A DNA stretch of 64,000 nucleotides from Brassicibacter mesophilus. GTDB taxonomy: Bacteria; Bacillota; Clostridia; Tissierellales; Proteiniboraceae. Made by a program: the position numbers and the translations under genes. Below the pieces are notes generated by a model, which saw nothing but the letters and a program-made list of their open reading frames with translations, had not been told where the DNA came from and did no database searches. Location: contig NZ_JBNPXI010000010.1 of the NCBI RefSeq assembly GCF_050433385.1, positions 74,719 through 138,718 of the forward strand. The letters are read 5' to 3'. Within the stretch, counting starts at the first letter, position 1. Every line of letters starts with the position of its first letter. Below are positions 1 through 7,999 of the stretch, in pieces.

Positions 1-740
1 AAATAGATAAAGAGATTTTATATAAATGCTATAACACTTTTTACAATCCTGCTAACATGATTATATTTATTATAGGGGATGTAGATTTTGATAATGCATT
101 AGATATTATTAGAAAAAATCAAAAGATCTCTGAAAAACCCAGTAAAATAATAGAGAGAGTAAGAACATCCGAACCGGATAAAGTAAATAGAAAGACAATA
201 CAGGATACGCTTAGTGTTTCAACTCCAATATTTAATATTGGATATAAGGATACCGATATAGGGTATGATGGAGACAAATTGATTCATAAGGAAATATGCA
301 CAAATATTTTGCTTGAAATGTTATTTGGAAATAGTTCTGAGTTTTTCCAACAGCTTTATGACGAGGGACTAATAACAAATTCTTTTGGATCACAATATGT
401 GGGAAATAAAGACTATGGATATTCTATTATTGGTGGAGAATCTGAATCTCCAAAAACTGTTTTAGAAAGGATTGAACACTATATAAAAAATACTAGAGAG
501 AAGGGTCTTTCAAAAGAAGATTTTAATAGAATAAAGAAAAAACTTATAGGATACCATCTAATGGAGCTTAACTCAATAGAATATATAGCTACCAATTTTG
601 TAAGCTATCACTTTAAAAATTCATCTTTACTGAGATATCTAGATATTATTAATGAAGTAAGTATTTCAGATGTGCAAAAAAGATTTGATGTTCATATGAA
701 TGATGACAATCATGTGCTTTCGATTGTAATGCCCAAGTAA
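1..740 (+). CDS. M16-family peptidase-like protein (YmfH-type), 5' end cut by the window
   Basis: The reading frame is open from the first bases of the window, so this is the C-terminal part of a longer gene; the first in-frame ATG, at 57, lies inside the protein. Residues just before and after it (a CYNTFYNPANM-like stretch followed by a GDVD motif) match the middle of zinc-peptidase-like M16 proteins of the YmfF/YmfH pair found in Firmicutes. Members of this pair are annotated near EF-P modification genes or as processing peptidases. The HxxEH zinc motif would lie upstream of the window, so catalytic status cannot be judged. lgt follows after about 130 bases. Confidence 0.75.
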   Translation, partial: IDKEILYKCYNTFYNPANMIIFIIGDVDFDNALDIIRKNQKISEKPSKIIERVRTSEPDKVNRKTIQDTLSVSTPIFNIGYKDTDIGYDGDKLIHKEICTNILLEMLFGNSSEFFQQLYDEGLITNSFGSQYVGNKDYGYSIIGGESESPKTVLERIEHYIKNTREKGLSKEDFNRIKKKLIGYHLMELNSIEYIATNFVSYHFKNSSLLRYLDIINEVSISDVQKRFDVHMNDDNHVLSIVMPK

Positions 741-795
741 GTTTATTGACTTTAACTAAAAATAAAAATATAATTAGAAATAATATAAAAAAGAT

Positions 796-850
796 TAAGC
801 TACTAGGTTTAATGGTTACAATGTGCAATCATAATAAAACTAGTAGCTTA
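796..850 (+). other. Hairpin in the lgt leader
   Basis: Perfect 11-bp inverted repeat: TAAGCTACTAG at 796-806 pairs with CTAGTAGCTTA at 840-850 around a 33-base loop. It ends 10 bases before the lgt ribosome-binding site. No T-run follows, so it is not a standard terminator; it may be an RNA processing or stability element. Confidence 0.4.
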
Positions 851-873
851 TTAACTGCAAAAGGAGGATGGAT

Positions 874-1620
874 ATGGATCCAGTGGCTTTTGAGATTTTT
901 GGTATATCTGTACGATGGTATGGTATTTTAATATCTATGGGATTATTGTTGGCTACAGTTGTAGCATTAAGGGAATGTAAAAGAATAGGCTTTAATGATG
1001 AGCTGTTAATAGATTTACTGATTTTTGCGGTGCCTGCAGCAATAATAGGAGCTAGGATTTACTACGTTGTCTTTTCATGGGACTACTATAAAGGTGATTT
1101 TATGAAGATGATAAATATCAGAGAAGGCGGCTTAGCAATACATGGTGGGCTAATAGGAGCTATTTTAGTAGCACTTATTTTCTGTAAGGTAAGAAAAGTT
1201 GATTTTTGGCAGCTTGCAGATATTACTGGTCCAAGTATTATTTTAGGGCAAGCAATAGGACGATGGGGGAATTATGTTAATCAAGAAGCCCACGGAGGAC
1301 CGACAAATCTTCCTTGGGGAATTATGATTAACGGACAAAAAGTACATCCCACATTTTTGTATGAGTCCTTATGGGATTTTGCAGTGTTTTTATTTTTATT
1401 GTGGTATAGAAAAAACAAGACTAAGGTTAGAGGCGAAGTATTTTTACTTTATATAGCTTTATATTCTGTAGGCAGATTTTTCATTGAAGGATTGAGAACA
1501 GATAGCTTAATGTTTGGGCCAATAAGAGTAGCTCAACTTATAAGCGCTGTAAGTATAATTATAGCTATGCTACTATTTTTCATCAGAAGAAAACAAAGCA
1601 TGTTGGATAATGTAGAATAA
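874..1620 (+). CDS. lgt: Prolipoprotein diacylglyceryl transferase
   Basis: Transfers a diacylglyceryl group from phosphatidylglycerol to the lipobox cysteine of prelipoproteins, the first step of lipoprotein maturation at the membrane. The protein of about 248 residues has the Lgt signature: HGGLIGA, then GRWGNYVNQEAHGG, and a C-terminal GRFFIEGLRTD. It has about seven hydrophobic segments. An ATG at 868 abuts the Shine-Dalgarno AAGGAGG (861-867), so the in-frame ATG at 874, six bases from it, is the better start. Spo0E-like and mraZ follow, but behind their own promoter signals. Confidence 0.95.
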   Translation: MDPVAFEIFGISVRWYGILISMGLLLATVVALRECKRIGFNDELLIDLLIFAVPAAIIGARIYYVVFSWDYYKGDFMKMINIREGGLAIHGGLIGAILVALIFCKVRKVDFWQLADITGPSIILGQAIGRWGNYVNQEAHGGPTNLPWGIMINGQKVHPTFLYESLWDFAVFLFLLWYRKNKTKVRGEVFLLYIALYSVGRFFIEGLRTDSLMFGPIRVAQLISAVSIIIAMLLFFIRRKQSMLDNVE

Positions 1621-1737
1621 TCAACCAATTAAACGACATTTTTTTGGAAATATATAGATAATTGGTAAAAAAGAGAGAAAACAGGAGATATATTATGTCT
1701 AAATAAAAAAACGGGTGTAGATAACAGAAACAATCAA

Positions 1738-1765
1738 TTGACACTTTAGGAAAAATTGTAATAAA
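1738..1765 (+). promoter_or_regulatory. Candidate sigma-A promoter of the Spo0E-like gene
   Basis: TTGACA at 1738-1743 is a perfect -35. A TG dinucleotide at 1757-1758 and AATAAA at 1760-1765 give an extended -10 after a 16-base spacer. It lies about 35 bases before the small Spo0E-like gene. Confidence 0.45.
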
Positions 1766-1798
1766 ATGGTCGTACCTAATGAAAAGGCGGGATGAAAT

Positions 1799-1969
1799 AT
1801 GACACTTAATGACGAGATTATCGTATTAAGGGACAAGCTTAATGCCTCAATAGTTAATAATGACGACTATAATGTTATCTACAACTTAAGTATTGAGTTA
1901 GATACGTTGATATCACTATTCTACAAGGCTAAAAAAGAATTGTCTGTGAATAAGAAAAAGGTTTCATAG
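1799..1969 (+). CDS. Spo0E-family aspartyl-phosphate phosphatase, 56 residues
   Basis: Small gene in the lgt-mraZ gap, translated from ATG 1799 to TAG 1967. The product is two predicted helices with the Spo0E signature near residues 31-37 (SIELDTL, followed by I-S-L-F-Y), matching the S-x-E-L-D core in which the Asp acts in dephosphorylation. Family members dephosphorylate Spo0A-P or other response regulators and so restrain sporulation. The start has a weak GGCGGG ribosome-binding site at 1786-1791, a TTGACA-type promoter lies upstream and a terminator lies downstream, so it is a single-gene unit. The target is probably Spo0A, by inference. Confidence 0.75.
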   Translation: MTLNDEIIVLRDKLNASIVNNDDYNVIYNLSIELDTLISLFYKAKKELSVNKKKVS

Positions 1970-2031
1970 TTTTAACTCTTAAGTCAGATTATAAATAATA
2001 TAAAAATAGTATATTTATACTAGATGTTTGT

Positions 2032-2066
2032 ACAGCTGTTTAATATTAGACAGCTGTTTTTATTTT
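2032..2066 (+). terminator. Terminator after the Spo0E-like gene
   Basis: ACAGCTGT at 2032-2039 and 2050-2057 (self-complementary arms) form an 8-bp stem with a 10-base loop, followed by a T-rich tail to 2066. Confidence 0.7.
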
Positions 2067-2150
2067 GCATTTTTTGCTGAAAATTGATGTTTTTTAGTAC
2101 TTAAGAACTAATTAATAAAAATTTATTTTTTTTATTATTTTTAGCAGGAA

Positions 2151-2179
2151 TTCAGAAGTCAGTATAGAAATACTAAAAT
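2151..2179 (+). promoter_or_regulatory. Candidate promoter of the dcw cluster
   Basis: TTCAGA (2151-2156) and TAAAAT (2174-2179) with a 17-base spacer; each is 4-5 of 6 to the sigma-A consensus. MraZ boxes begin directly at the -10, as expected for autorepression. Confidence 0.4.
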
Positions 2180-2223
2180 GTGGTTTGAAGTGGTAGGAAG
2201 TGGAGGGGAATCCCTCAAAGTGG
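2180..2223. promoter_or_regulatory. MraZ operator: GTGG repeats with 10-bp period
   Basis: GTGG occurs at 2180, 2190, 2200 and 2220, an exact 10-bp register with one missing copy at 2210. This matches the direct-repeat boxes bound by the ring-shaped MraZ oligomer upstream of its own gene. The last copy overlaps the mraZ Shine-Dalgarno sequence. Confidence 0.7.
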
Positions 2224-2233
2224 GGTGAAGTTA

Positions 2234-2665
2234 ATGTTTATTGGTGAATACCAACATTCGTTAGATAATAAAGGCAGAATTATTATTCCGTCTAAGTTCA
2301 GAGAAGAGCTAGGAGATACATTTATAATGACTAAAGGATTGGATAATTGTCTTTTTGTTTACCCTAAAGATGAATGGAAGGTTTTAGAGGATAAGTTGAA
2401 ACTTTTACCACTAACAAGAAAAGATGCACGAGCATTTGTAAGGTTCTTTTTTGCAGGGGCAACTGAATGTGAGCTTGATAAGCAAGGAAGAATACTGATA
2501 CCAAGTAATTTAAGAGAGCACAGTAAGTTAGAGAAAGACGCTGTAATAATAGGCGTTTCAAATAGAGTAGAGGTATGGAGCAAGGAACAATGGGATTCAT
2601 ATAATGATGACGATGATCTAAGCTATGAAAATATCGCAGAAAAAATGGCTGAACTTGGAATATAG
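2234..2665 (+). CDS. mraZ: Transcriptional regulator MraZ
   Basis: First gene of the dcw cluster. MraZ is a DNA-binding ring protein of the AbrB-like fold, with two copies of the MraZ domain carrying the D-x-K-G-R motif: LDNKGRIIIP near the N terminus and LDKQGRILIP in the middle. Starting at ATG 2234 gives MFIGEYQHSLD, the usual family start, and 143 residues, the usual length. The GTG at 2225 lies inside the GGGGTGA ribosome-binding site and is less likely. MraZ represses its own promoter through the GTGG repeats just upstream. rsmH follows. Confidence 0.95.
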   Translation: MFIGEYQHSLDNKGRIIIPSKFREELGDTFIMTKGLDNCLFVYPKDEWKVLEDKLKLLPLTRKDARAFVRFFFAGATECELDKQGRILIPSNLREHSKLEKDAVIIGVSNRVEVWSKEQWDSYNDDDDLSYENIAEKMAELGI

Positions 2666-2728
2666 GTTATATATGAGCTATATTGAGTAAATAATAAGGA
2701 TAAGTGAAAGTAAATTGAGGTGAAGATT

Positions 2729-3661
2729 TTGGATTTTAAGCATGTATCTGTGTTACTAGACGAATCAATTAATGGATTAAATATTAAAGAAAATGGAATT
2801 TATGTAGATGGAACATTAGGTGGCGCTGGACACTCAAAAGAGATTGCTAAAAGGTTAGGTAGTGGAAGATTGATCGGTATTGACCAAGACCTTAATGCTA
2901 TAAAGAAAGCCACAGCAGAGCTTAGTGCATATAAAGAAAAAGTTACAATAGTTCACAATAATTTTAGAAATATAAAGAGTGTTTTGCAAAGCTTAAATAT
3001 TGATAAAGTAGATGGAGTACTACTTGACTTAGGAGTGTCCTCACATCAACTTGATGAAGGTGATAGAGGATTTTCATATAATCAGGATGCATATCTTGAT
3101 ATGCGAATGGATACAACTAAAGATTTTAAAGCTTGGGATATTGTTAATAATTATGAAAAAGAAGAAATAGAGAGAATTATTAAGCAGTATGGAGAAGAAA
3201 GATGGGCAGCTAGAATCGCACAATTTATTGAGGCAGAAAGAAAGAATAAGCCAATAGATACTACAGGAGAATTGGTTGAAGTAATAAAAAAGGCTATACC
3301 TAGTGGAGCAAGAAAGGATGGGCCTCATCCTGCTAAGAGAACATTTCAGGCAATAAGAATAGAAGTTAACAGAGAACTAGATATATTAAGAGATACTATT
3401 ATTGACATATGTGGAGTACTAAATACTAAAGGAAGAATATGTATCATAACATTTCATTCGCTAGAAGATAGAATAGTTAAAGAAACATATAAAGAGCTTA
3501 GCTTAGATTGTATATGTCCACCTGAGTTTCCAATATGCCAATGTAATAAGAAAAAAGAATTAAACATTATAACTAGGAAACCAATTATACCATCAAAAGA
3601 AGAACTCGAAGCTAATCCAAGGTCACGAAGTGCAAAATTAAGAGTTGGAGAGAGAGTTTAG
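2729..3661 (+). CDS. rsmH: 16S rRNA (cytosine-1402 N4)-methyltransferase
   Basis: SAM-dependent methylation of C1402 in 16S rRNA. The SAM-binding GTLGGAGHS motif lies near the N terminus; DGVLLDLGVSSHQLD, RGFSY, and the C-terminal TFHSLEDRIVK are all typical of RsmH (MraW). I chose TTG 2729 because it sits five bases after GAGGTGA and gives the usual start M-D-F-K-H-V-S-V-L-L. An upstream in-frame GTG at 2720 lies within that ribosome-binding site. About 310 residues, normal length. Second gene of the dcw cluster, followed by ftsL. Confidence 0.95.
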   Translation: MDFKHVSVLLDESINGLNIKENGIYVDGTLGGAGHSKEIAKRLGSGRLIGIDQDLNAIKKATAELSAYKEKVTIVHNNFRNIKSVLQSLNIDKVDGVLLDLGVSSHQLDEGDRGFSYNQDAYLDMRMDTTKDFKAWDIVNNYEKEEIERIIKQYGEERWAARIAQFIEAERKNKPIDTTGELVEVIKKAIPSGARKDGPHPAKRTFQAIRIEVNRELDILRDTIIDICGVLNTKGRICIITFHSLEDRIVKETYKELSLDCICPPEFPICQCNKKKELNIITRKPIIPSKEELEANPRSRSAKLRVGERV

Positions 3662-3691
3662 TGTTCTAAAAACATAAGGGAGTGAATAAAT

Positions 3692-4153
3692 TTGTTAGTA
3701 GCCAAAAAAGAAATGTACTCATATGTCGATGAAAAACAACATAAGCCTTTACGAAAAAATAAAAAGAATACTAAAAGTAATACGGCTATAAAAGTGAAAT
3801 TATTTGCTTCTGCACTTATGTTGTTATGTGTATGTTTATCGGTATTATTAAGATATGCTTATATAACACAAATAAAGTTTGATGTTTCACAGCTTGATAG
3901 AGAGATAACTAACTTACAAAGCGAAAAGCAAGATTTGCTACTTGAGTTGGATAAAATTAAGGAGTCAGGCATGATAGAATTTGAAGCTCAAAGTAAGCTA
4001 GGAATGGTTTATCCATCTGATGAACAGGTAGTATACGTATCTTTAAATAACATAGATGAAAAAAATGTAAATGAAGATAGTGTTGAAGAAAAATCATTTA
4101 TATTTTTAAAATCATTTAATAGTTTTTTAGATAAAATATCGGATATGTTTTAG
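3692..4153 (+). CDS. ftsL: FtsL-like cell-division protein
   Basis: Bitopic membrane protein: basic cytoplasmic N terminus, one hydrophobic segment at about residues 36-58, then a leucine-rich coiled coil (about 60-95), which is the FtsL/DivIC layout. Sequence conservation in this family is weak; position between rsmH and a class B PBP decides the call. It would bridge DivIB/FtsQ and DivIC and activate septal peptidoglycan synthesis. Start is TTG 3692 behind GGGAG. The acidic C-terminal tail of about 40 residues makes it slightly long for FtsL (153 residues). Confidence 0.75.
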   Translation: MLVAKKEMYSYVDEKQHKPLRKNKKNTKSNTAIKVKLFASALMLLCVCLSVLLRYAYITQIKFDVSQLDREITNLQSEKQDLLLELDKIKESGMIEFEAQSKLGMVYPSDEQVVYVSLNNIDEKNVNEDSVEEKSFIFLKSFNSFLDKISDMF

Positions 4154-4164
4154 GGGGCAGAGCT

Positions 4165-6342
4165 GTGTCATTACCCACTGTTTCAACTAAAAGAAGACTT
4201 ATCGTAACATTATTTTCCGTTTCACTGATTGTTTTTGCACTAGTTGTTAGATTAGGAGTAATACAAATAGTACAGGGTGAAGAACTTAAAAAACAAGCTC
4301 TAGAACAGTGGACAAGAGGAATCCCTATTAAAGCAAAAAGAGGGGTAATATATGATAGAAAAGGCAAAAAACTAGCTATTAGTGTAAGCAGAGATACGGT
4401 GTGGTGCAGACCGGCTGATATAAAAGATGCAACAAAAACAGCTAAAACTGCAGCAGAAATACTTCAATTAGATGAAGAAGAAGTCTATGAGAAAATTACA
4501 AGCAAAAAGAGTGTTGTTAAGATAAAACAATGGATAGAAAAAGAGGAAAGTGATGCTTTAAGGAAAGCAGACCTTAGCGGAATAGATATAGTTGATGATA
4601 ATAAGAGATTTTATCCATTTGGAAGCTTTGCAGCGTATATATTGGGTCACACAGATATAGACCAAGTAGGACAGTATGGCGTAGAGAAAACCTTTAATAA
4701 ATATCTGACTGGAGTTCCTGGAAAATGGGTTAAAACAACTGATGCAGTTGGCAGGCAACTTCCGTATGATAACGAAGCACTATATGAGGCCAAAGATGGA
4801 CTAAGTACGGTATTGACTATTGATGAAACAATACAGCATTTTGCAGAGAAAGCAGCTTTAGAAACTATGATTACTCATAATGCTAAAAATGTTTCTATAA
4901 TAATAATGGAGCCTAAGACTGGGGATATACTAGCTATGGCAACTAAGCCAGACTACGACCCAAATTCTCCAAGGATTCCGACCAATGAGGGTCTTGCAGA
5001 AGAATGGGTAAATCTACCTGCAGACGAGTTATACAAAAAGTGGTATGATATGTGGAGAAATTTTCCCATCAATGATAATTATGAGCCTGGTTCAACCTTT
5101 AAAATCATAACCGCAGCTGCAGGATTAGAAGAAAATGTAGTAACTCCGCAAAGTCAGTTTTACTGTGATGGTTATGTGAGACAGATTAATAGTGGTAGTA
5201 GACCAATAAAATGTTGGAGATATTACAATCCTCATGGAAGTCAGACATTTGTTCAGGGTGTTCAAAATTCGTGCAATGAGGTTTTTGTAGAGTTAGGATT
5301 AAGACTTGGAGCCGAAAAATTCTATGAGTACATTAGAGCTTTTGGTTTTGGAGAAACTACTGGCATAACTTTACCAGGAGAGACAGCGGGACTTGTGACT
5401 AGTCCTAAATATATTAAAGATGTAAACTTGGCAACTATATCCTTTGGCCAGGGAATAGCGGTTACACCAATACAGCTTGTAACTGCAGTATCAGCAGTAG
5501 CTAATGGCGGTAACCTGATGAAGCCTAGGCTAGTGAAAGAATTAATTGATGAAGAAGGAAATGTAGTACATCGATATGAGCCTGAAATAAAAAGAAAGGT
5601 AATATCCGAAGAAACATCAAATACGCTTCGTAAAATACTAGAATCTGTTGTTGCTGAAGGTACTGGAAAGAATGCTTATGTACCAGGATATAGAGTAGGA
5701 GGAAAAACAGGAACGGCTCAAAAGGTTATTGACGGAAGATATGCAGATGGTAAATACGTAGCTTCTTTTGTTGCAATTGCTCCAGCTAATGACCCTAAAA
5801 TTGTAGCCTTAGTAATAATTGATGAGCCTTCTAATGGAGCCTATTATGGTGGCCAAATTGCTGCACCAGTAGCAGGTCAGGTAATTAAAGATACATTAAA
5901 TTACCTTGATGTTGAGCCGCAATTTACAGAGGAAGAGAAAAAAGAAAATGAAAGCAAGACTATTGTTGTTCCAAATGTAATAAATAAAACCATCAAAGAA
6001 GCAAGCAAAACTATTTTAAGTTTAGGACTCAATTACGATACAGATGCTTACTATGTTGAAAGTGATGCTATAATAAAAGATCAATTTCCAGCTTCTGGAG
6101 CTGTAGTCAAGAAAGGGTCAAATATTGATCTTTACATGGAATCAACTAGAAGAGAGAATAACAAAATAATTGTTCCTGACCTGACTGGTAAAACTTCTCA
6201 GCAAGTTACCGATCTTTTGAATAGTGTTAACTTAAGATTCGAATACACAGGAACAGGGGTAGTATCAGAACAGATACCTAAAGCTGGTACTGAGGTTGAT
6301 TTTAACTCACTTGTACAGGTACACTTTCAAAATTTGAATTAA
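4165..6342 (+). CDS. Class B penicillin-binding protein with two PASTA domains (SpoVD/PbpB type)
   Basis: Transpeptidase cross-linking septal or spore-cortex peptidoglycan. One N-terminal membrane anchor (about 12-34) is followed by a dimerisation domain with the RGVIYDRKG motif. The transpeptidase domain has S310-x-x-K313 in PGSTFK, the SCN triad (NSCN) and KTG (GGKTGTAQ). Two C-terminal PASTA repeats begin at IVVPNV and IIVPDL. In Bacillus this place is held by pbpB and then spoVD; here there is one gene, so it may serve division, sporulation or both. Start GTG 4165 follows a GGGGGCAG ribosome-binding site. A hairpin separates it from murE. Confidence 0.9.
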   Translation: MSLPTVSTKRRLIVTLFSVSLIVFALVVRLGVIQIVQGEELKKQALEQWTRGIPIKAKRGVIYDRKGKKLAISVSRDTVWCRPADIKDATKTAKTAAEILQLDEEEVYEKITSKKSVVKIKQWIEKEESDALRKADLSGIDIVDDNKRFYPFGSFAAYILGHTDIDQVGQYGVEKTFNKYLTGVPGKWVKTTDAVGRQLPYDNEALYEAKDGLSTVLTIDETIQHFAEKAALETMITHNAKNVSIIIMEPKTGDILAMATKPDYDPNSPRIPTNEGLAEEWVNLPADELYKKWYDMWRNFPINDNYEPGSTFKIITAAAGLEENVVTPQSQFYCDGYVRQINSGSRPIKCWRYYNPHGSQTFVQGVQNSCNEVFVELGLRLGAEKFYEYIRAFGFGETTGITLPGETAGLVTSPKYIKDVNLATISFGQGIAVTPIQLVTAVSAVANGGNLMKPRLVKELIDEEGNVVHRYEPEIKRKVISEETSNTLRKILESVVAEGTGKNAYVPGYRVGGKTGTAQKVIDGRYADGKYVASFVAIAPANDPKIVALVIIDEPSNGAYYGGQIAAPVAGQVIKDTLNYLDVEPQFTEEEKKENESKTIVVPNVINKTIKEASKTILSLGLNYDTDAYYVESDAIIKDQFPASGAVVKKGSNIDLYMESTRRENNKIIVPDLTGKTSQQVTDLLNSVNLRFEYTGTGVVSEQIPKAGTEVDFNSLVQVHFQNLN

Positions 6343-6353
6343 CATTAGACCAG

Positions 6354-6392
6354 AAAGGCAACTTCAAGCAAAGTGTTTGAATGTTGCCTTTT
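6354..6392 (+). terminator. Hairpin terminator after the class B PBP gene
   Basis: AAAGGCAAC (6354-6362) pairs with GTTGCCTTT (6383-6391), with a further TTCAA/TTGAA pairing inside. The T-run is short, so termination may be partial and murE may be read through. Confidence 0.55.
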
Positions 6393-6417
6393 AAGCAGAC
6401 TATAACAAATACAAAAT

Positions 6418-6444
6418 TTGTGGTATTATCTAATAGGTTATACT
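6418..6444 (+). promoter_or_regulatory. Weak candidate promoter of murE
   Basis: TTGTGG at 6418-6423 and TATACT at 6439-6444. The -10 is good (5 of 6) but the spacer is only 15 bases. Confidence 0.3.
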
Positions 6445-6468
6445 AATTTTTCTTGTGAGGTGTAAGAG

Positions 6469-7938
6469 ATGAAGCTAAGTAAATTAATTAGCGAACTTGA
6501 GATCGTAAGTATCAATGGTGAAACTGATATTGATATAAATAGTATTAACCATGATTCAAGGAAGGTCATTCAAGGAAGTCTTTTTATAGCAATAAAAGGA
6601 TTTAAAGTTGATGGGCATGACTATATTTTAGAAGCTATTTCAAATGGAGCAAGAGCAATAATTGTAGACAAGAAAATTATAATAAATAGTGACATAAAAG
6701 ATATAACTATAATAGAAGTTCATGATACTAGGTTGGCGTTAGCAAGCGTGGCTTCAATTTATTATGACAATCCTTCTGGAAAAATTGAATTAATAGGGAT
6801 AACTGGTACTAATGCTAAAACTACAACCACTTATTTGATAAAGTCAATATTTGAAGCAGTGGATAAAAAAACAGGTATTATAGGAACTATAGGAAATGTA
6901 ATTAATGATAAACTTGTTAAATCAGAGAATACTACACCTGAATCATTAGAACTACAACAGGCTCTTTATTCAATGGTTAAGGAGGGTCATAGTAGTTGCG
7001 CAATGGAAGTGTCGTCACATTCCTTAGAATTGAATAGAGTGGCTTTTTGTAAGTTTAATGTTGGGGTTTTTACTAACTTAACAACTGATCATTTAGATTA
7101 TCATAAGACCTTTGAAAATTACTTTAAAGCAAAAATGAAATTGTTTTATATGACTGACAAATATAACATTATTAACATTGATGATAAGCATGGCAGAGAA
7201 ATGATAGATCAAATATCTCATATTAATACTCCTTTGCTTACTTATGGAATAGAAGAAAAGGCAGATATTTACGCTGATGAAATTGAGTATTTTGCTGATG
7301 GAGTACGATTCATGCTCAACACGCCTAAAGGAAGTGTTAGGATTAAGATGAATATACCTGGTCATTTTAGTGTATACAATAGTTTGGCGGCTTCAGCTTG
7401 TGCATACTCCTATGGAATTAGTCTCGATGAAATCCAAAAAGGACTTGAAAGTGTAAAAGGAGTAAGAGGAAGATTAGAAATAGTTCCTACAAACAAAGAC
7501 TTTACTGTAATGATTGATTTTGCACATACTGCTGATGCATTAGAAAAGGTTTTAGGTATTGTGGATCAATTTGCACTAGGAAGGAAAGTAATTGTATTTG
7601 GAGCTGGAGGAGATAGAGATACTTCGAGACGAGCACCTATGGGAAAAGTTGCTGGGAAATACTGTGACTTATGTATAGTTACTTCTGATAATCCTAGAAC
7701 TGAAGATCCTCAGGCAATTATTGACGACATAGTTCAAGGAGTAAAAAGTGTAAATGGAAACTATGTTGAGATAATAGATAGGAAGGAAGCTATAAGATAT
7801 GCTATAGAAAATAGCAAACCAAAAGATATAATAATATTAGCAGGGAAGGGACATGAAACATACACTATTTTAGGAGATAAAAAATATCCATTTGATGAAA
7901 GAGAAATCGTAATGGAAATATTACAAACATTGAAATAA
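6469..7938 (+). CDS. murE: UDP-MurNAc-tripeptide synthetase (meso-diaminopimelate-adding)
   Basis: Cytoplasmic Mur ligase adding the third stem residue to UDP-MurNAc-L-Ala-D-Glu. The DNPR motif at residues 407-410 is the diaminopimelate-recognition signature, so the cell wall is probably of the meso-DAP type. Length 489 is normal. Two family motifs deviate: the P-loop reads TGTNAKTTT, with Ala116 where Gly is usual (TGTNGKTT), and the later motif reads FAHTADAL instead of YAHTPDAL. The catalytic Lys117 and SSHSLE/TNLTTDHLDYH segments are intact, so it should be active. Start ATG 6469 behind GTGAGGTG. Confidence 0.93.
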   Translation: MKLSKLISELEIVSINGETDIDINSINHDSRKVIQGSLFIAIKGFKVDGHDYILEAISNGARAIIVDKKIIINSDIKDITIIEVHDTRLALASVASIYYDNPSGKIELIGITGTNAKTTTTYLIKSIFEAVDKKTGIIGTIGNVINDKLVKSENTTPESLELQQALYSMVKEGHSSCAMEVSSHSLELNRVAFCKFNVGVFTNLTTDHLDYHKTFENYFKAKMKLFYMTDKYNIINIDDKHGREMIDQISHINTPLLTYGIEEKADIYADEIEYFADGVRFMLNTPKGSVRIKMNIPGHFSVYNSLAASACAYSYGISLDEIQKGLESVKGVRGRLEIVPTNKDFTVMIDFAHTADALEKVLGIVDQFALGRKVIVFGAGGDRDTSRRAPMGKVAGKYCDLCIVTSDNPRTEDPQAIIDDIVQGVKSVNGNYVEIIDRKEAIRYAIENSKPKDIIILAGKGHETYTILGDKKYPFDEREIVMEILQTLK

Positions 7939-7999
7939 AAGCACATTAACATAACTAAAAAACAGATATATCTATCATGTACTTGAGAGGAGAAGAAAA

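Noticed and set aside
746..931. 61-residue open frame before lgt
   Set aside because: It overlaps the lgt start in another frame, has no ribosome-binding site and runs through the leader hairpin.
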